DNA of 64,000 bases from Ganaspis brasiliensis (GCA_037103525.1 JAZKLR010000566.1:186001-250000), one strand, 5' to 3'. Counted from the first letter of the stretch, positions 1-14,330 are shown. Notes: generated from the letters alone by a model not told the origin. Numbers and translations: made by a program.

Positions 1-890
1 CCGTGCAAGCCAATCTTGCTTTTAACTGCCGCGACCGTCGGCTCATTCCTTATCACACAAAAAACGCGTGAAAGCACTTTCCTTACGAGGATTTTTACCC
101 TCGAATCAGCATTTTTCTGCTTTCAACAGATATTCTTTATTCATCGATCAAAAGCACCTTCTTATCAATTTCGGATTTTTACACTTTTCACTTTAACGAA
201 AGAAAAATATGCTGTTCAGGATAAACGTAACGACCGTAATATTTTATTCTTAACGTACGCACTTGAAAATACATCAGGATTTTTTTCTTCCTGAACCAGA
301 CCTTGAATTATTTTGGTTATAAGTGATTCTATTTTAAATTCAAAATAGATTCTCTTAATCCACAGTGAATTATGCCAACATTAATTTGTTGTACAATTTA
401 AAATTTCTCGAATATGTTATGTGGTGATAAATATTCAACTAAATAAACAATTTCGAAAATATCAAATTTGGTAATCTGGTTGATTTCAAATGAAATGAGA
501 TCTTATCGATTAAAGAACTTATTGATTAAAGTTTGAACTTTGTACACTTGCATTAACATTGAAATTGTAACGAACTAAATTCATTTTTTGTACTAAGAAA
601 ATTTATTATCACTGGATTTAGAAAAATGTTTTTATTACACTATAGGAACAGAGGTTCAATGTTCCACAATTTTCTTAGACATTAAAAAACGTTTCAAAAA
701 TATTTTAGGAACGTTCGTTTGCGTTGGATGAATGTTTTGCATGAATCACTGTTACTGATGGCAACTACTACAAGTAGAAGATGTCAGCGGTGTAGTCAGA
801 CAGAGAGGTAGACAAGGCTACAGAGTGGGAGAAGGCGCGTAATGAATTTTCGTCATCGGGGAGGTGCAAGGGAATAAATTGGGAACGAAT
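1..890. other. AT-rich sequence, no gene recognised
   Basis: I see no gene, RNA or repeat here. An open frame of 92 codons at 16-294 has no recognisable motif and is biased to F, T, L and S, as expected from AT-rich non-coding DNA. A slightly GC-richer patch lies at 760-860, just before the minisatellite. Confidence 0.5.
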
Positions 891-894
891 AGTG

Positions 895-1816
895 ATCTGT
901 CTAGGAATTCCTCGGAAATTCGTGAAAGTATTTGGGAAGTTCCTGGGAATTTTTGGGAGTCTCTGGGAGTCTCTGGGAAATTCCTGGGATAACCCTAGAA
1001 GAACTTGGAAAACCCTAGGAATTCCTGGGATATCCCTAGGAGAACTTGGGAAACCCTGGGAATTCCTCGAATAACACTACAAGAAATTAGAAAACCTTGG
1101 GAATTCTTAGGATAACTCAAGGAAAACTTGGAAAACCATGGGAATTCCTGGGATAACCCTAAGGTAACTTGGAAAACCTTGGGAATTCCTGAGATAACCC
1201 TAGGAGAACTTGGGAAACCCTAGAAATTCCTCGAATAACACTACAAAAAATTAGAAAACCTTGGGAATTCCTGGGATAACTCTAGGAAAACTTGGGAAAC
1301 CGTGGGAATTCCTGGGGTAACCCTAAGAGAATTTGGAAAACCTTGGGAATTCCTGGGTTAACTCTAGGAAAACTTGGGAAACCCTGGAAATTCCTGGTAA
1401 ATACTTTGAAAATACCATAAACTACTTGGGAAATCCCTGCAAATTCCTGGGAGCCCGTGGAAAATTCCGTTGAAATCCTTGGGAAATTCCTGAAAAATAC
1501 CGTAAGTCTCTGAGAAACCCTAAGAATTTCGAAGGAATTCCTAAGAATTTTTGGAAAATTCATGAAATTCCCTGAGAAATTACTAGAAATTTCTGGGAAA
1601 TCCCTCAGAGTCTATGAGAAGTTTTGTGAAAGTTGTGAAAATCTTTGGAAATTCGTGAAAGCACTTGGGGAATTCAATGGAATTCAAGGAAAATCCCTAG
1701 GAAATTCCTGCGAATTCCTGGAAAATCCTGGGATATTCCTGGGATATCCCTTAGAATCCCTAGAAAATTTCTGCGAAATCTCTATGAAATCTCTAAAAAT
1801 TCCTGAAAAAATCTGA
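895..1816. repeat. degenerate minisatellite, ~41-bp unit with 164-bp higher-order period
   Basis: The unit is about 41 bp and starts with GGGAATTCCTGGGATAACCC, followed by a TAGGAGAACTTGGGAAACCCT-like half. It repeats about every 41 bp from roughly 1015 to 1400. A variant unit containing AATTCCTCGAATAACACTAC occurs at 1061 and again at 1225, 164 bp apart, which is four units, so there is a second-order periodicity. From about 1400 to 1816 the array decays into shorter GGGAAATTCCT-like pieces of about 11-22 bp. Open frames on both strands here (892-1074, 1282-1563, 1562-1816) are products of the repeat. It is non-coding, and the (TTAGG)-like look of some pieces is incidental. Confidence 0.9.
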
Positions 1817-4800
1817 CTTTGGATTCGGACTTAACGAAGAGAAGTATGTAGAAGTATACTAATGTAGGATTTGAAAAAAATTGTTTCCTTTTTTGTCAGA
1901 CTACGGAATCGATTTTTGAATCCAGGGTCAATTAAATCCATCTAACCAAACAATTCCGGAAACACCCGAAAATAGGGTGTATGATACGAGCTACCAGGAT
2001 AATTATCTAATTCGCGTAATGGAATGCGTATCGGCAAATACTTCAACCAATTCAAACGCATATCGCACTTTTAATTTCATGAATTATCTTCAAAGTTAAT
2101 TGCGCACCCATATCCATTCTCCCTTTTGTTGTAAGTTCCACTCTACATTTAGTGATATAAAATCATTTAGCGTACAAATGATTGTGGTATTTCCATTTGG
2201 ATTAGGAAGCATTAAATACATAATAATCACCCAAGTTATGTGTAAAATAATACCTCTCGTATACAAATTAAAGTCTTAATGAAAGATATTAACTGGAATG
2301 GGATCAAAGAGAGAAATTCCCAGTTATTAAAGTTTCCATAAATACATCAATTACGCTCAAATATTGCGTACAAAATTGTGTGCAGCTTTGTAGAAAATGT
2401 TAAGGGCTTGGCTGGTAGGAAATTAAAATCTTCTAAATTCACCGTTTCACGACTTAATAGCTTCGCTTCATGATGCAATTAAAAAATTTTAAACAACTCT
2501 CAAAGGAAAATATTTTGAGATTATAAAAACGTTCTCTTTTACCAATTTGTCTTTTTAAGCTAATAGAGCTTGGTATTTAATCTTAAGAAATCGTGCAGCT
2601 TTTTGAAATTTACGTTGGCATGGGTAAATTTTAAATTTTAATTATTTTCCTTCCTCTTAAATAATTTCATGAATTTTAAGTTTCACCAAAAAATATATAA
2701 AATCTAGGCTTAATTTTTTGTTTAATTTGACAAATTTTCATTAAAAAAGAGAAAAAAAATTGAAAACATTTTACAAGATATTTTTATTTGACGTATTTTA
2801 ATTAAAGTAAAATGTTTATCAGAACAAGTGGTTATATATGCTTCTTTTTTTATTAAAAGAAGGTTTTTGTCATGTTTTATTTATCAACGAAATGTTTTGA
2901 TAAAGCACAAAATTTGTTCTGTGGTCAGTTTTCGATATTTGTATTGACAAACAATTTTTAGAATTGAGATACAGTTTATACTGTAACATATATAGTTGAC
3001 ATAATCTTGTTTCTGTGACAACTATGATTTGCCCAGGAAACCGACAATTTGCGGTTACGTGACTACATGTATAATTGACGATAGTCACGTGCATCAACTC
3101 GCACAAAGGTATGTCGTTTTTTATTATTCTCTTTCTGGCGCATAAGCCGACCCAGAAATAAAGAACTATTAATTATATTTTTAATCTTTAATACATTTAT
3201 AATAATTAACAAGCCTGGATTTTCAATAATGCAAAAAAGATAGAATTTAAAATTTAATAAAAATTCTTTATTATAGAAATGCATAAAAAGTGAATCCTTT
3301 ACCACCATAATTATAAAGAATAATTTTTAAAGGTTTGAATTTTAAAAGTGAAGATATAGATTGAAAGACATTCTCATCAAAGCAAGAATTTAATGGTTGA
3401 TTGCAATTTCAAATAGAATACTTGAGTGAGGATCAAGTAAACCACACGAAACTAAATTCAAACTGGCTACCTGCAACTTTCAGTGAGAAAAGTTCTCGGT
3501 AACAAGGACTGCCACACATTGAAATGAATCTCTGTTTCACATTCATTTGCCAGTTGGTATAATTTGATTATTAAACTTTCGAATACTTTATAAAATTTGC
3601 TTTTTCAAAAAAGTTTGTAAAGTTCAAGTTGCATGTAATATTAGAATACAAGTTTATTACATTAAAAAGTACTGCATGCTTTATTCTTTGACAAAAAATT
3701 TTTTTAACGAAAACAGTTCGTATGTACATTATGCGCTCTCTTTATTTAAATTAAACATAAAATTTTCACGAAAAATGTCGAGTTTGTAGGGAAATTGCCT
3801 TTTTTAGAGAAAAGCCGTCATTTTTTTTCCCCATTTTCTAGCGGACGTGGTGTGAAGACTCGTTTATCAATTATTTGCCTTTCAGCTTGTAATATTCACG
3901 TGTGTATAATTCTGTGAAAAAAGCATTGTGTTTTAAAAACGTTACATAATAAAAAAAATTTACATTTAAAAAAAATAGTAATTAATGTTTTCTATTATCA
4001 GAAAATTTTAGAAAACATTATTATTAATTTTAATACTGAATTGTGTTTCATCTCGGAAAGGGCGAATAATCATAAACAATAACTTAATGCACTGAGAATA
4101 TTAGAGTCAGAATACTGAACAGTTGGACCTTGAAATAAGGCAATTTAACGACGTCTCTAAGTAGCTTAGTGACTACAGTTTCTCATTTCCAGAGAATGTA
4201 AATTAGACACTTCATTATTATAAATTTTCTTTAATCTTTGCTCATCAAAAGGGGACTTAGTTTCAAAAAGTATTTAGCTGTTCTTCCTGTGAGGAAAATA
4301 TTCACGTCTTAAATAATTAAATAAAAATACGTTGAAGAAAGTTCTAGAAGATTTTAAAAATTCTTAATAAAGTCGGAATTTTTGGTACAATATGGGAAAT
4401 GAAATAAAGAATTGCCTTGGGTTATAATAAGTAGAGAAAACGGGAAATGCTAAATATTTATAATTTGGGCGGTATATAAATAAATGGGAAAATCATTTTG
4501 AGAGACAGAAATATCGTATGTCAAGAAAACTCCACAAATAAGAATTATTAAAACAAACCAACGCGAAAATATTATTGAAGAATGCAGGAATGAATTAGAA
4601 ATTGTTTATTTCCGAAACCAAGGCTAATGGGTGATAATAAATTTTGTAATATCATAATTATTTTTATTTAAATTCGATTTCCAATTTTCCATCATATCGG
4701 AAAAATAGCATAATTCGATGATTTTCATGTGGGTTTAGTTGTTCTTGATTTCTTCAATATATTTCTACTTTAAATTATTAATTGTTATGAAAATAAAACT

Positions 4801-7298
4801 TTATAATAACAAATAAGAAGAAATTTGTTACACTTATTCTGATCGTCTTTTGAAGGGTAAGTATGTCTCCATGAAAAAATTTTCGAACAATATTTCATAA
4901 CCAAATTAAAGTAAATAATACGACCAAACTAAAGATATCTCTTGACTGAAAGGTGATTGATAAATTTAATAAATATTTTTATGCATATTTAATAAAAATA
5001 AAATTACATTAATTGTTATATCTGTAGAACATAATTTCCAGATTAATCATTTTTATATATTTAGAACTTTTCAGTTGAATAATGTACACTTTTAACAAAA
5101 TTTGTTTGCCATTAACATTTAAACAGATCCCATCGACAAGTAGAAAGTTTGTTAAATAAAATGACCCTTTGTCCTCCATGCAGTGTCAGAAATTCGCTGT
5201 ATGAATTGGAGATAGCATAAAGTTGGTAAAATATTATAAAATATTGCCTTCAATAGACTAAATAAAAAAAAATTATATATTACAAAAATAAAATAAATTA
5301 GGGCGTAACTTTACCCCAAAATTTAGGAATGATAGACAGGACTGATATTTTAAAATTTTGTTTAACGAATATAAAAGACAAATAATAATTTTTATTAAAT
5401 ATTAAAAGTAAAATTAATTATTCTTTATAATCTTAAAGAGATTAAGAAGAATCAATTTCGCTGGCTAAAGTTTGATTTGGGTTAAATAAATTAAAGTAAG
5501 TTAAAGTAAAATTTCAATAATTTAATTGTAAAGTCCAGAATGAAGTAAAGTTTATCAGTAAGGATTTCTGGTTTCTTAAGTTAATTTATATTTTGGAAAA
5601 TATACATTATTGTTAAAAATTGAACTAATGAATAATAAATGTTAACAATTCAGATTATTATTAATATTCAGCTTAGAAATCAAATCCTTACCCCTCGTAC
5701 TTGTCAGGGGCGAATAATTTTTTATATTTGCAGTATATTATTATTATAATTGCAGTCTTTAAGTTTTTTGTAAATAGTTATTCAGAAATCATTAAATACT
5801 AATTATTGAATTCGACGAATAAGCCGCTTATATCTTTTCAGTATTAAATATTAATATTATCTGCTTATTAAACAATTCTTGCGAAAATTAAAAGTCATAG
5901 AACATAACAGCAAATAAGTAATAAATAATTTTTCATAAATTTATAACTATTAAAGCAAAATTGAACACTTTTCTTTTTATTTACTGAAATTCAAAGAACG
6001 TTTAAAACATGATCTTAAAAAAATGTGCTTTAATATTTTTATTAATATTTAATTTTAAAATGTTTAATAATACTATTTAAAGAAAAATAACAAAAATAAA
6101 TAGAAGCCTATTTTCTTGGTAAAAAATTTTTGACTTTTTCAACAATTTCGAATTTTAATACAAATACGCAAATATTAAGAATCTTTTTTATATAAAATAG
6201 ATACAGAACCGTCCACAATTACATGACCAACTGTTTTGAATAATTTAAATTATTCCATTTTTTTCTAATTATAACGTAACATTTTTTTTCTTTTGGTTTA
6301 AAATTATCTGAATTATGAATAAAATTAGACCACGATAAAAATGTTTTGTGAATTTTTAAAACATTTATAAATTTAGAAAAAAGTGTAAATTTCTTTATTT
6401 TCTTTAAATGCAAATAACTTTTAAAATAATAAATATTTTTTTAATATTCTTAATGTAATATAAAAAAGAATTTTCTATAGAATTCCAAAAATATATCACT
6501 ATCGAACATGACTTGAAAAAATGTAAAAAATCTAAATATTATAATTAGTAAGAAAAATATTTTTTAAAATTATAATAAATTAATTTTTTCAAAGTTTTTA
6601 GAAAAATCTTGTTAATATATTGGTGTATTAAATTTATGTTATTTTTTGAGATCGGAAAAATGATATTAAATTTTTTCAATATTTTTATTCTCAATTTAGC
6701 TTTAGGCAAAATGTAAAAAAAAAAATTGGATAATAGTCGTGGTAAATTTTTTAAATTCCACAAAATATCATCTTTTAAATCACACCAGAACACTATAAAA
6801 GTTCTATTATTTTAAAAGTTATTTGAAATTAAAGAAAACGCTACAATGTTGTGCATTGTTATGCAATGTTATGTTTTACAGGCATAGTAACAGAAGTGTT
6901 TCGTCGCACTAGTTTAGGTTTTTTTTTTTTTGCTCAATAATAATAGTTTTTTTGTTTATAAATAATCTAACAATTCGCAAAATCTTTAATTTATATTCCT
7001 TTGAATGTTCTGTGTACATCTAAGGTAAAAATCTAAGTGCCCAAACTATATTCGTCATAAAACTGTACTTTCTCTTTTATAACTTTTTATATTTGTAAAA
7101 ACAAGATTCTCTTTACAAAACGTATTTATTCACACCAACGAAAAATACAGAACTGAACTCCCTGACTCAAATTATTTCAAATCATTACAAGACAATTATC
7201 ACCTTTCTCCTTCTTCATAAAACTCAAAATTTGCCGTTATCGGCATACCTGAAATTCCCAAATATAATTGCTCTCGAAGGAACAATAAACATTTATTA
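1817..7298. other. AT-rich sequence, no gene recognised
   Basis: About 5.5 kb with many A/T homopolymers and no recognisable coding, RNA or transposon signal. Frames up to 82 codons (for example 2870-3308, 6219-6413 and 6545-6793 on the minus strand) are K/N/I/F-rich and look like chance. The only small structure noted is a short inverted repeat at 3055-3091, with TTACGTGACTA facing TAGTCACGTG across 16 bases. Confidence 0.55.
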
Positions 7299-7688
7299 TT
7301 TTCATAACGCAGTCTTAAAAATGGCGTGATTCGGTTCTCTGTAGATAACCAGAAAGTTGCAGATTTAAGAACGATTCACTATGTGACGTCAGAGTGCAAA
7401 CAAGTACAGTCCAAATTGCATGTCCCCCACTTTTCTACTTTTCTTGCACGCACTGTTTGACCAACAGAACAGAGTCGATATCTTTAGCGTGAGTAGTACC
7501 GCTTCAAAATCTAACCTGACCATATCACTAGCTCGGCGTGTTGACAAGTAAAAAAGTGTGAGACATTCAATTTGGATTGTATTTGTGTACACTCTGACCG
7601 TGACATAGTGAATCATTCTTAATTCTGCAACTTTCTGGTAATCTATACAGAGAACCGAATCACGCCTTTTATGACTTTGTTATGAAAA
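7299..7688. mobile_element. fold-back (MITE-like) element with ~150-bp inverted arms
   Basis: The left arm, about 7299-7455, begins TTTTCATAAC and includes GGCGTGATTCGGTTCTCTGT at 7323. It is matched in reverse complement by the right arm, about 7535-7688, whose inner part ends in ACCGAATCACGCC at 7666. The arms agree over most of their length with scattered substitutions and 1-2 base gaps. The unpaired centre, about 7456-7534, is unrelated. No protein is encoded; the frame at 7389-7616 is a shadow. This architecture fits a non-autonomous DNA element. No target-site duplication is obvious because the right end overlaps the next palindrome. Confidence 0.8.
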
Positions 7689-7831
7689 GTATCGTTCGTA
7701 ACTGCGTGAACAAAGCAGTCGTTTTGAAACTCGCGCAATTTTTGCAACTCGTTTCACTCGTTGCAAAAACATTGCTCACGTTTCAGAAACGACTGCTTGT
7801 CACGCATGTTACGAAATATACTATTCTTTTC
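7684..7831. mobile_element. short palindromic element (hairpin MITE)
   Basis: GAAAAGTATCGTTCGTAAC at 7684 faces its imperfect reverse complement ending TATTCTTTTC at 7831. Inside, AAAGCAGTCGTTT pairs with AAACGACTGCTT, and TTTTTGCAAC lies opposite GTTGCAAAAA around a TCGTTTCACTC loop. The whole 148 bp can fold into one long hairpin. It starts inside the last five bases of the preceding fold-back element, so one may have inserted into the other's end or the two may be parts of one family. Confidence 0.75.
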
Positions 7832-10800
7832 AATGGACCAAACCTTTAATATTTAAGAATATAGATTTCACTGAAAGATATAGCCTATTACAAATTCCGA
7901 ACTTTAATAATCTTATGGACATATTTAATATTTCTATTTTTTGGTTAAAGACCATTTCTGTCTCTTACACAGATGTTTGTCAAAATACCGTGAATTTTAG
8001 TTTCAAATTGTTAACAGTTATTTATTTAGTTAGGAGCTTATTTTAGATTCTAAAAATCTTTTAAGCTGTCTAGCTTGTAACTGTAATCTCTTTTCAAAAT
8101 TTAGAGACACATTTAGTTTATTAGAGGTCAGATGTATCGACCGATTTAGGTCGTTCTGCCTAGACTCATTATGTGCAATCTATCGACGATCAGGTAATTG
8201 TCATCCCTTGAACCGAATACAACTTTGTCAAATATCGTAAATGTTCGAAATTATAAAATTCAGAAACTATGATTTTTCGTTACCTTTTCGCAAAAACAGT
8301 CAGTGGATTTTAATCCATCTAACAAAATTGAGCTCACGTTTCAGAGCCAATCTAACATGTACTACCATTAATTCTCTTTCCGTTGTATATTAATTAATTT
8401 TTAAGATAAATCGTTTTCATATTTGTTAAAATAAACAAATAAGTCGTGTTTCATTTATAAACATTTTACCATAAATCACAGTTCAATCAACCTCAAACAA
8501 GAAGTAGCGTTTTATTTCATTGACACAAGTTTAATTTAATCAGATTTTATTTTTTTATTCATTGAAGATACCCAGAAACTTAAAAAAGATTTTTAGCGAC
8601 TCGTCTGTGAACAAAAAATAATGTTTTCCAAACTTTTTGTGGGATTTAGTATCTTTGAAAGAAATTTGTGAAGTTTTGTTTGTTCTATTTTTAGTTTATC
8701 TAATTTGATTCCTTGGATAATATTTTTATCCGCTTATGCTAATTGGTTTCATAACTTTTTTAGTTTCTTCTTGCTCCGAGAGGTAATGTAAAAAGTATCT
8801 GATTTGAAGTAATTTTTATAATGTTCTTTCCGTGTTTATAATGCTGGTATTATATATTCGTGCATACAATACGTTTATGAATTGAAATTATTTTCAACAG
8901 ACTGAAATTCGACTCTGGCAAACGCGGGAAATAGGAGAACAGTTCGTTAGATATGAAATGAATGTAATTACAATTCTCATTTCAAACCGAACGGAATATA
9001 AACAAATTAGTGTGATTTTCTCTGTATTCACACACGCAATATCTGTTCGCATTGTTAGAATGTCCCTATAACAGTTATTGTTATTATGTATCGGAGAATG
9101 ATACCATGATATCCAATTTTCCTTCTCCAAGAATAAACGTACCTGATTGATTAAAATTCATATCGTTCTTGATAGTCAACTATTTAAAGGTGATAAAATC
9201 CAAATTAGCTAATTTAAAGCATATTAAAAGATTTAAAACTAAAATGGCCTTTAAAGGTTAACAAGCCAAATTGTTCAAAAATATTTCAAGTTATTAAATA
9301 TTTCTTACCATTAGAGATTAAATTCTGTCGTCTAATAGTGAAATCTCATTTAGTGACGAATATGGTGTTAATCTATATCAAAATACTTATTTTAGCAATA
9401 ACTGATAACTCTTTTAGGTCACTTGGAATTTGGAGAAATGTTAATCTCTTTTAAATAATATCTCAGAAAGAATTTTTCCAATGAATTATTTATTTCTGAA
9501 ATAAAAAAACCTTGGTAAATTTAATAATTTATTCGAATTATTACTATTACTTTTGAATTGCTAAATTGCAAACAGAAAAATCGTGGTTAGATTGTTGTTC
9601 CAATTCCAATTATGACTTTGAATTGAATTTAAATTTGAAAATAAACATTGTTCGACAAAATCACAGTCGTAAATAAAGTATGTTTGAATTTAATATACCT
9701 GTTCCAGGAAAGTCATTTTTTTTCGTTTTGTAAATGTTAACAAACAGATGTATAATTTTTTTCTAAATTCATGATTTTCCAGTATTTTAAAATTGAATGC
9801 GGAATTTGAATTCAAAGGCCGTTGATCTCGTGTATTTATTATTATTTTAAAACCCAATAAATTCAGAGAATGAATTAACCCTTTGTTGTGAAGAGTATAA
9901 GTAGCTCAAATATAAGCAGGTCGCCCTCAATCGCTTTCGGAGAAATTTATTTGGATATTCAGAGTAAAGTTGAAGTGCATACTGTGTAAATCGACCTTTG
10001 TCTATTCATAGAAAGTTTTCATGTGAAAATCATACTTTTCCACTTTACATTACAAACAAATAATGTTTATTCACAAATGCCAATGTTTATCATCATTTTG
10101 ACTAATATTCATGTTTACATATTGTGACATTAACAAAAACAGTTCAAATCGCATTAAAGGTTTTTTATAATAATTTTTTTGTGGTTCAATCGACGCTTTG
10201 TATTTTTAACTCTTCTAACGAATTATGTATTCGTTTTATAGTCCAACAGAAATAGGAAAAAGTCAAGAAGTAAAAACAGCGGCTATCTCACCTGTCTGGT
10301 TTTTTTACCTCCCTATTAAAAATAGTTAATAACAAAAAATTTATAAATTATTAGATAATATTCTTTAAACGTTTATAAAGAGACGCAGCCTTAACCCATT
10401 AAAAAATATTAGTTTTTGTGGATTTTATACCAAATTCCCGACAACGCTTTATTCCCCCATGCAAAATAAATGGAAAACTTCATTGGCTTTGAGCTATATT
10501 TAAATATTAATTAATTTCAAAAAACAAGGGAATTTTTTTCTATTAAGAATAACTCCTAAAATTCATAATTTTCCCATAAGAATTATAAAATTACTTTTCT
10601 CTTTTCCGTTTTCCTTTTAATTGTATCTTAGTTATTAAGGCTATACAAATTTTCAAAAACAATTCTGTAAACTTTGTTGCATTGAGGGCTCAATACCTCT
10701 AGAAATTAATCATCTCATCTTTCACTATTTTAAGCTATCTAATTTATAAGTGAAAAGGTAAAATTCTAGTTTAATTATTAATCCTTTTCGATTTTTGGGA

Positions 10801-13600
10801 ATGTTAATTAAGAAGTCGAAACTAAATCTAACATTATTTATAGAATCAATCTTCAGAATTAACTATTTTTAAATAAAGTTTAGTGATCCTGTTCTAATAA
10901 TTTTATAAGGATTTTAGCAAGATGTTATAAAGTAAAGGTGTGAAGTTGATGAAACGAGTTAAAATTAATTAGATTATTAAGGTTCTTTAAGAAGCAGCGA
11001 AGACTTTCCAGAGGAAATTTCATCTAATTGAGGATATTCATATCTTCTTAACGGAATAATTTAATTCTTTATGTTCCCATTCAACTGATGAAAGTCGTAG
11101 GGTACCTTTAAGCTTGGTAAAAGATAAAAAGAATTGAATAACTGTCTTAAGAGTTCTTGGTAATTAATTTTCACCGCAAAACTCTTAAACTGACTAATAA
11201 ATTTATTTATATTGGTAAAGCTCCAATTAACAAAATTAAAAGTACACTAGAAGATACATTATTAATACATTTATATTTTTTTGTCAATGGGTAATGATTT
11301 CTAACATCTCTCGTACCCAATTTTGAAAATATTTATTTTTATTCTAAAAATAAATTTCATAACGGCAAAATACATACATTTATTCACAGAGCAGCCATTT
11401 TACTAAAATATTATAAAATTTTTATTTTATTCAGTCAACCAATTTAAAACTTAAATTAAAACTGACGTCCATCTGAATTGTGAATATCCATTGCAGACAA
11501 GTTAATTTTAAAACCTATTATTTTATCCAATTCAGAACTTCTTTTTCAAACAAAAGTCTATAAAATCTGTATTTGGTTTAATGCAGCTTATTTTCTCAAA
11601 TACTACTACAAATTAAGCAGATACAATATTAATTTGATTTGACATTTTAATTTTTCTCTGATATCTACAATGTGTCATAATAAGAATCCAAAAGAAATTA
11701 TTCATATTTCTTATTTAATTTCTTAATTGATTTTAAAAATCGGAACATTTACAAATTTTACAAAACTGCTGTTATAATTCTGATAATTAGAAAACTATAA
11801 TGTGTTTTGGATATGTGACTGAGCTTGAAAAAAAAATTAAAATCTTATGTCTTTAGTAATTAAGCTTTCTCTAAATGGGCAAGAATTAGCTACAATTTAT
11901 AAGCTAATTGTACTCTTACATGTTAGAGTGTAATTTTTCTCACCAACAGGTGCGTGACCATAAGAAGCTGTCGCTACACGCAATGTTTACATTTTTGCAA
12001 TCTCTTATCTGACTTCAATCTGGTCACTTTTAGACTTTAAAAACCATGGAAGTTTTATGGCTTATCAATCACACGCTTAATTTGGATCTCAGTTTATTTA
12101 ACTATGTTCACTATATAAAAATAAATAATAGAAAGACAATCTTTAAAAAAGAACAAACGCAATTTTTAAAAAATTACAAAACATCTGGGATTGTTTATAT
12201 AAATATATAAACACTAGTAACAAACTCAAATCGACAGGTTATAAAAAAGGAATTTAAAAATCAATTTTCAATTGCAGCAAAGTTTCTGTCTATTTTCCAA
12301 AATCAGAGATTTTTCCAAGAATTTCGCAGCATTTCGAGAAGAATTCTGCAGAAGCTTTTATTCAAAATTTCACAAGAGGAAACCTTATGAAAATGCTTAC
12401 AGAAATTCCGGAAAATTTTAGGTATTTATACCAAAGGTTATGAACGTAAATTACACAAAAATACCAACTGAGACATCCGTCAAATTTCCTTTGGGACCTT
12501 TCTGTAAAATCTTCCTACATGTTAACTTGAAACAATTTCAATAAAACTCCAACATAGAAATTCCATAATTGTCTTAATACGTAGTGTCACAAAACTCGTT
12601 AATATTTGTAACCATCTCCCTCATTTCATTTAACATCTTTCAATAGAGAGGCTTGATGTTGATATTGCACAAAGTTTTCATGACATCTTCATCCTTTTCT
12701 TTTATTCTCGATTTACTGTTATTACCTCAATTCACATTTATAGACGAGTTCCGCGCAAAGACCTTCCTTTCATTTTACAGTTTTATGATCGATCGATTTC
12801 TATCGCTCTAGATGATATAAAGTTTGTAACGGTAATAATATAAAGGTACCTGTTTCATTTGGGTTCAAAAAGTAAAAAAAAAACTGGTGCAAGGAAGAGA
12901 ATGTGCTATTTTGGGTAATATCTTAATAGTGATCGTTTCGTGAACTTTATATTGGAAACGTCTCATCTAGAATTTATCGTTTATAATGAAAAAGCAAAAA
13001 TTGTTCAAGTGAAAGATTTGAAATCGATTTTTTTAAACAGATTAATGCTGTGAAGACTAAAAATAGTTATTTTATTCTCAGTAAGATAAAACATAACAGG
13101 TCAAAAATTAAAAGAAAAAGAGAATAAGAAAATAAAGAGAAAACTAAAATTTGACAATGTAAATATGTTAAATAAAACTAAAATGAAGAATAAAAAAACA
13201 GACCCAAGAGAATAATAGACAAGCGAAATAAATGAGAATAGCAGATAGATGACATAATTAATTGGAACAAAGAGATCAATTAAACAGTGCTGTTTTTAGT
13301 GTGAAGAGTTGAAAGTTCCTTTCAATAAAATATTTGATTTTCTGTTTTGTCTTGATATGTGTTTTATAATTCCAGCAATTTGTCAACAGTATAAAGAAAG
13401 GTAATTAATATAAAAGTGACAATTTTCCAACAGACATTAAAAGTATATAGAGCCATCAAGAATGAAAGACAGAAGAAACGTTTAATTAAAATTACTTTAA
13501 GATGGGAAATGCGTTCAGATAGCTGTAGAAAACTACAATTTTTATGACTTTGTGTTTAAAAATTGGTTTAATAAATGGTAAAAGACAATTTGGTGGATGA
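7832..13600. other. AT-rich sequence, no gene recognised
   Basis: Nothing identifiable as a gene, RNA or mobile element. The stretch at 12270-12440 has loosely repeated AGAATTTCGCAG / AGAATTCTGCAG / AGAAATTCCGGA motifs that recall the 0.9-1.8 kb minisatellite but are too diverged to call an array. Confidence 0.5.
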
Positions 13601-13604
13601 TGTA

Positions 13605-13880
13605 ACTTTCTGGATCCCGGTATCTCACATTCTAGATTTTACCTTACTGTAATTCCGAATTTTGATATTTTGGATTTCGTCATCATGATTTCCAAAAGTC
13701 TTCAATCCTGATTCCATATTCTACTGTTTTGCATATTGGCATCCCGCAATCCACATTTTTATATCCTAAATTCCATCAGTGAATAATTACATAATCTAAA
13801 TTCAGTCTGTCGATAAGGACCAGTAGGATCTTGGATATTAGTATGTTAGATCACGAGATCTGAGATAGAAATTGTGGAAT
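13605..13880. repeat. degenerate short-period repeat
   Basis: Diverged repeats of roughly 20-25 bp, built on words such as TTCTGGATCCCGGTATCTCA, ATTCCGAATTTTGATATTTT and ATCCTGATTCCATATTC. The period is not clean and no coding frame is present. This looks like an old, decayed minisatellite. Confidence 0.45.
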
Positions 13881-14009
13881 AACGGTGCTGGGGAAAATAG
13901 TATGAAGACTGGTGTTTAAAGTAGTAAGGTAAATTTGTTGCAACATTTTAATGGGTTGTTTATGGCCTCCTGCAAGCATTGTGAAATAGTGTTTAATCTT
14001 TCATTAGAT

Positions 14010-14330
14010 CTTTAAGAGAGTTTTAATATTCCCTATAATACGGTTTTCCCCTGTTCTTCGACCATGCCTGTTCCCTATATCCCCTCTTATAGGATGGAAC
14101 TAAAGTCTTAGTTGGTGTTGTAGTTACCACTTTCCTGCTTAAGTAAACTTGACAAGAGCCTGCCTTCCCTGAATAACCTAGTACGAGACATGAGATGCGC
14201 CTCAAGTCCCGTCAGTCAAGAGACTAAAGAATTAGGGTTCGACAGTCGTATATATAGCCTGCCTCTACTCACCGCTGCGAAGAAGGGGAAGAGGGCGACG
14301 CGCGAGAAAAAGGAATTCCCACTCTTTTCG
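14010..14330 (-). other. GC-richer block with TATATATA and a 60-codon open frame, unidentified
   Basis: This roughly 300-bp block is visibly GC-richer than its surroundings. Read on the minus strand it contains GGCAGGCTATATATACGACT (around 14250-14265), which could be a TATA element, followed by an open frame at 14205-14023. That frame has a basic, proline- and threonine-containing composition unlike chance AT-rich frames, but begins at TTG rather than ATG and I do not recognise it. It could be a decayed retroelement or viral fragment, or an exon of an unrecognised transcript. Confidence that it was ever coding is low. Confidence 0.25.

Noticed and set aside
892..1816. Open frames in the 0.9-1.8 kb minisatellite
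   Set aside because: They result from the repeat unit; two on opposite strands overlap the same array.
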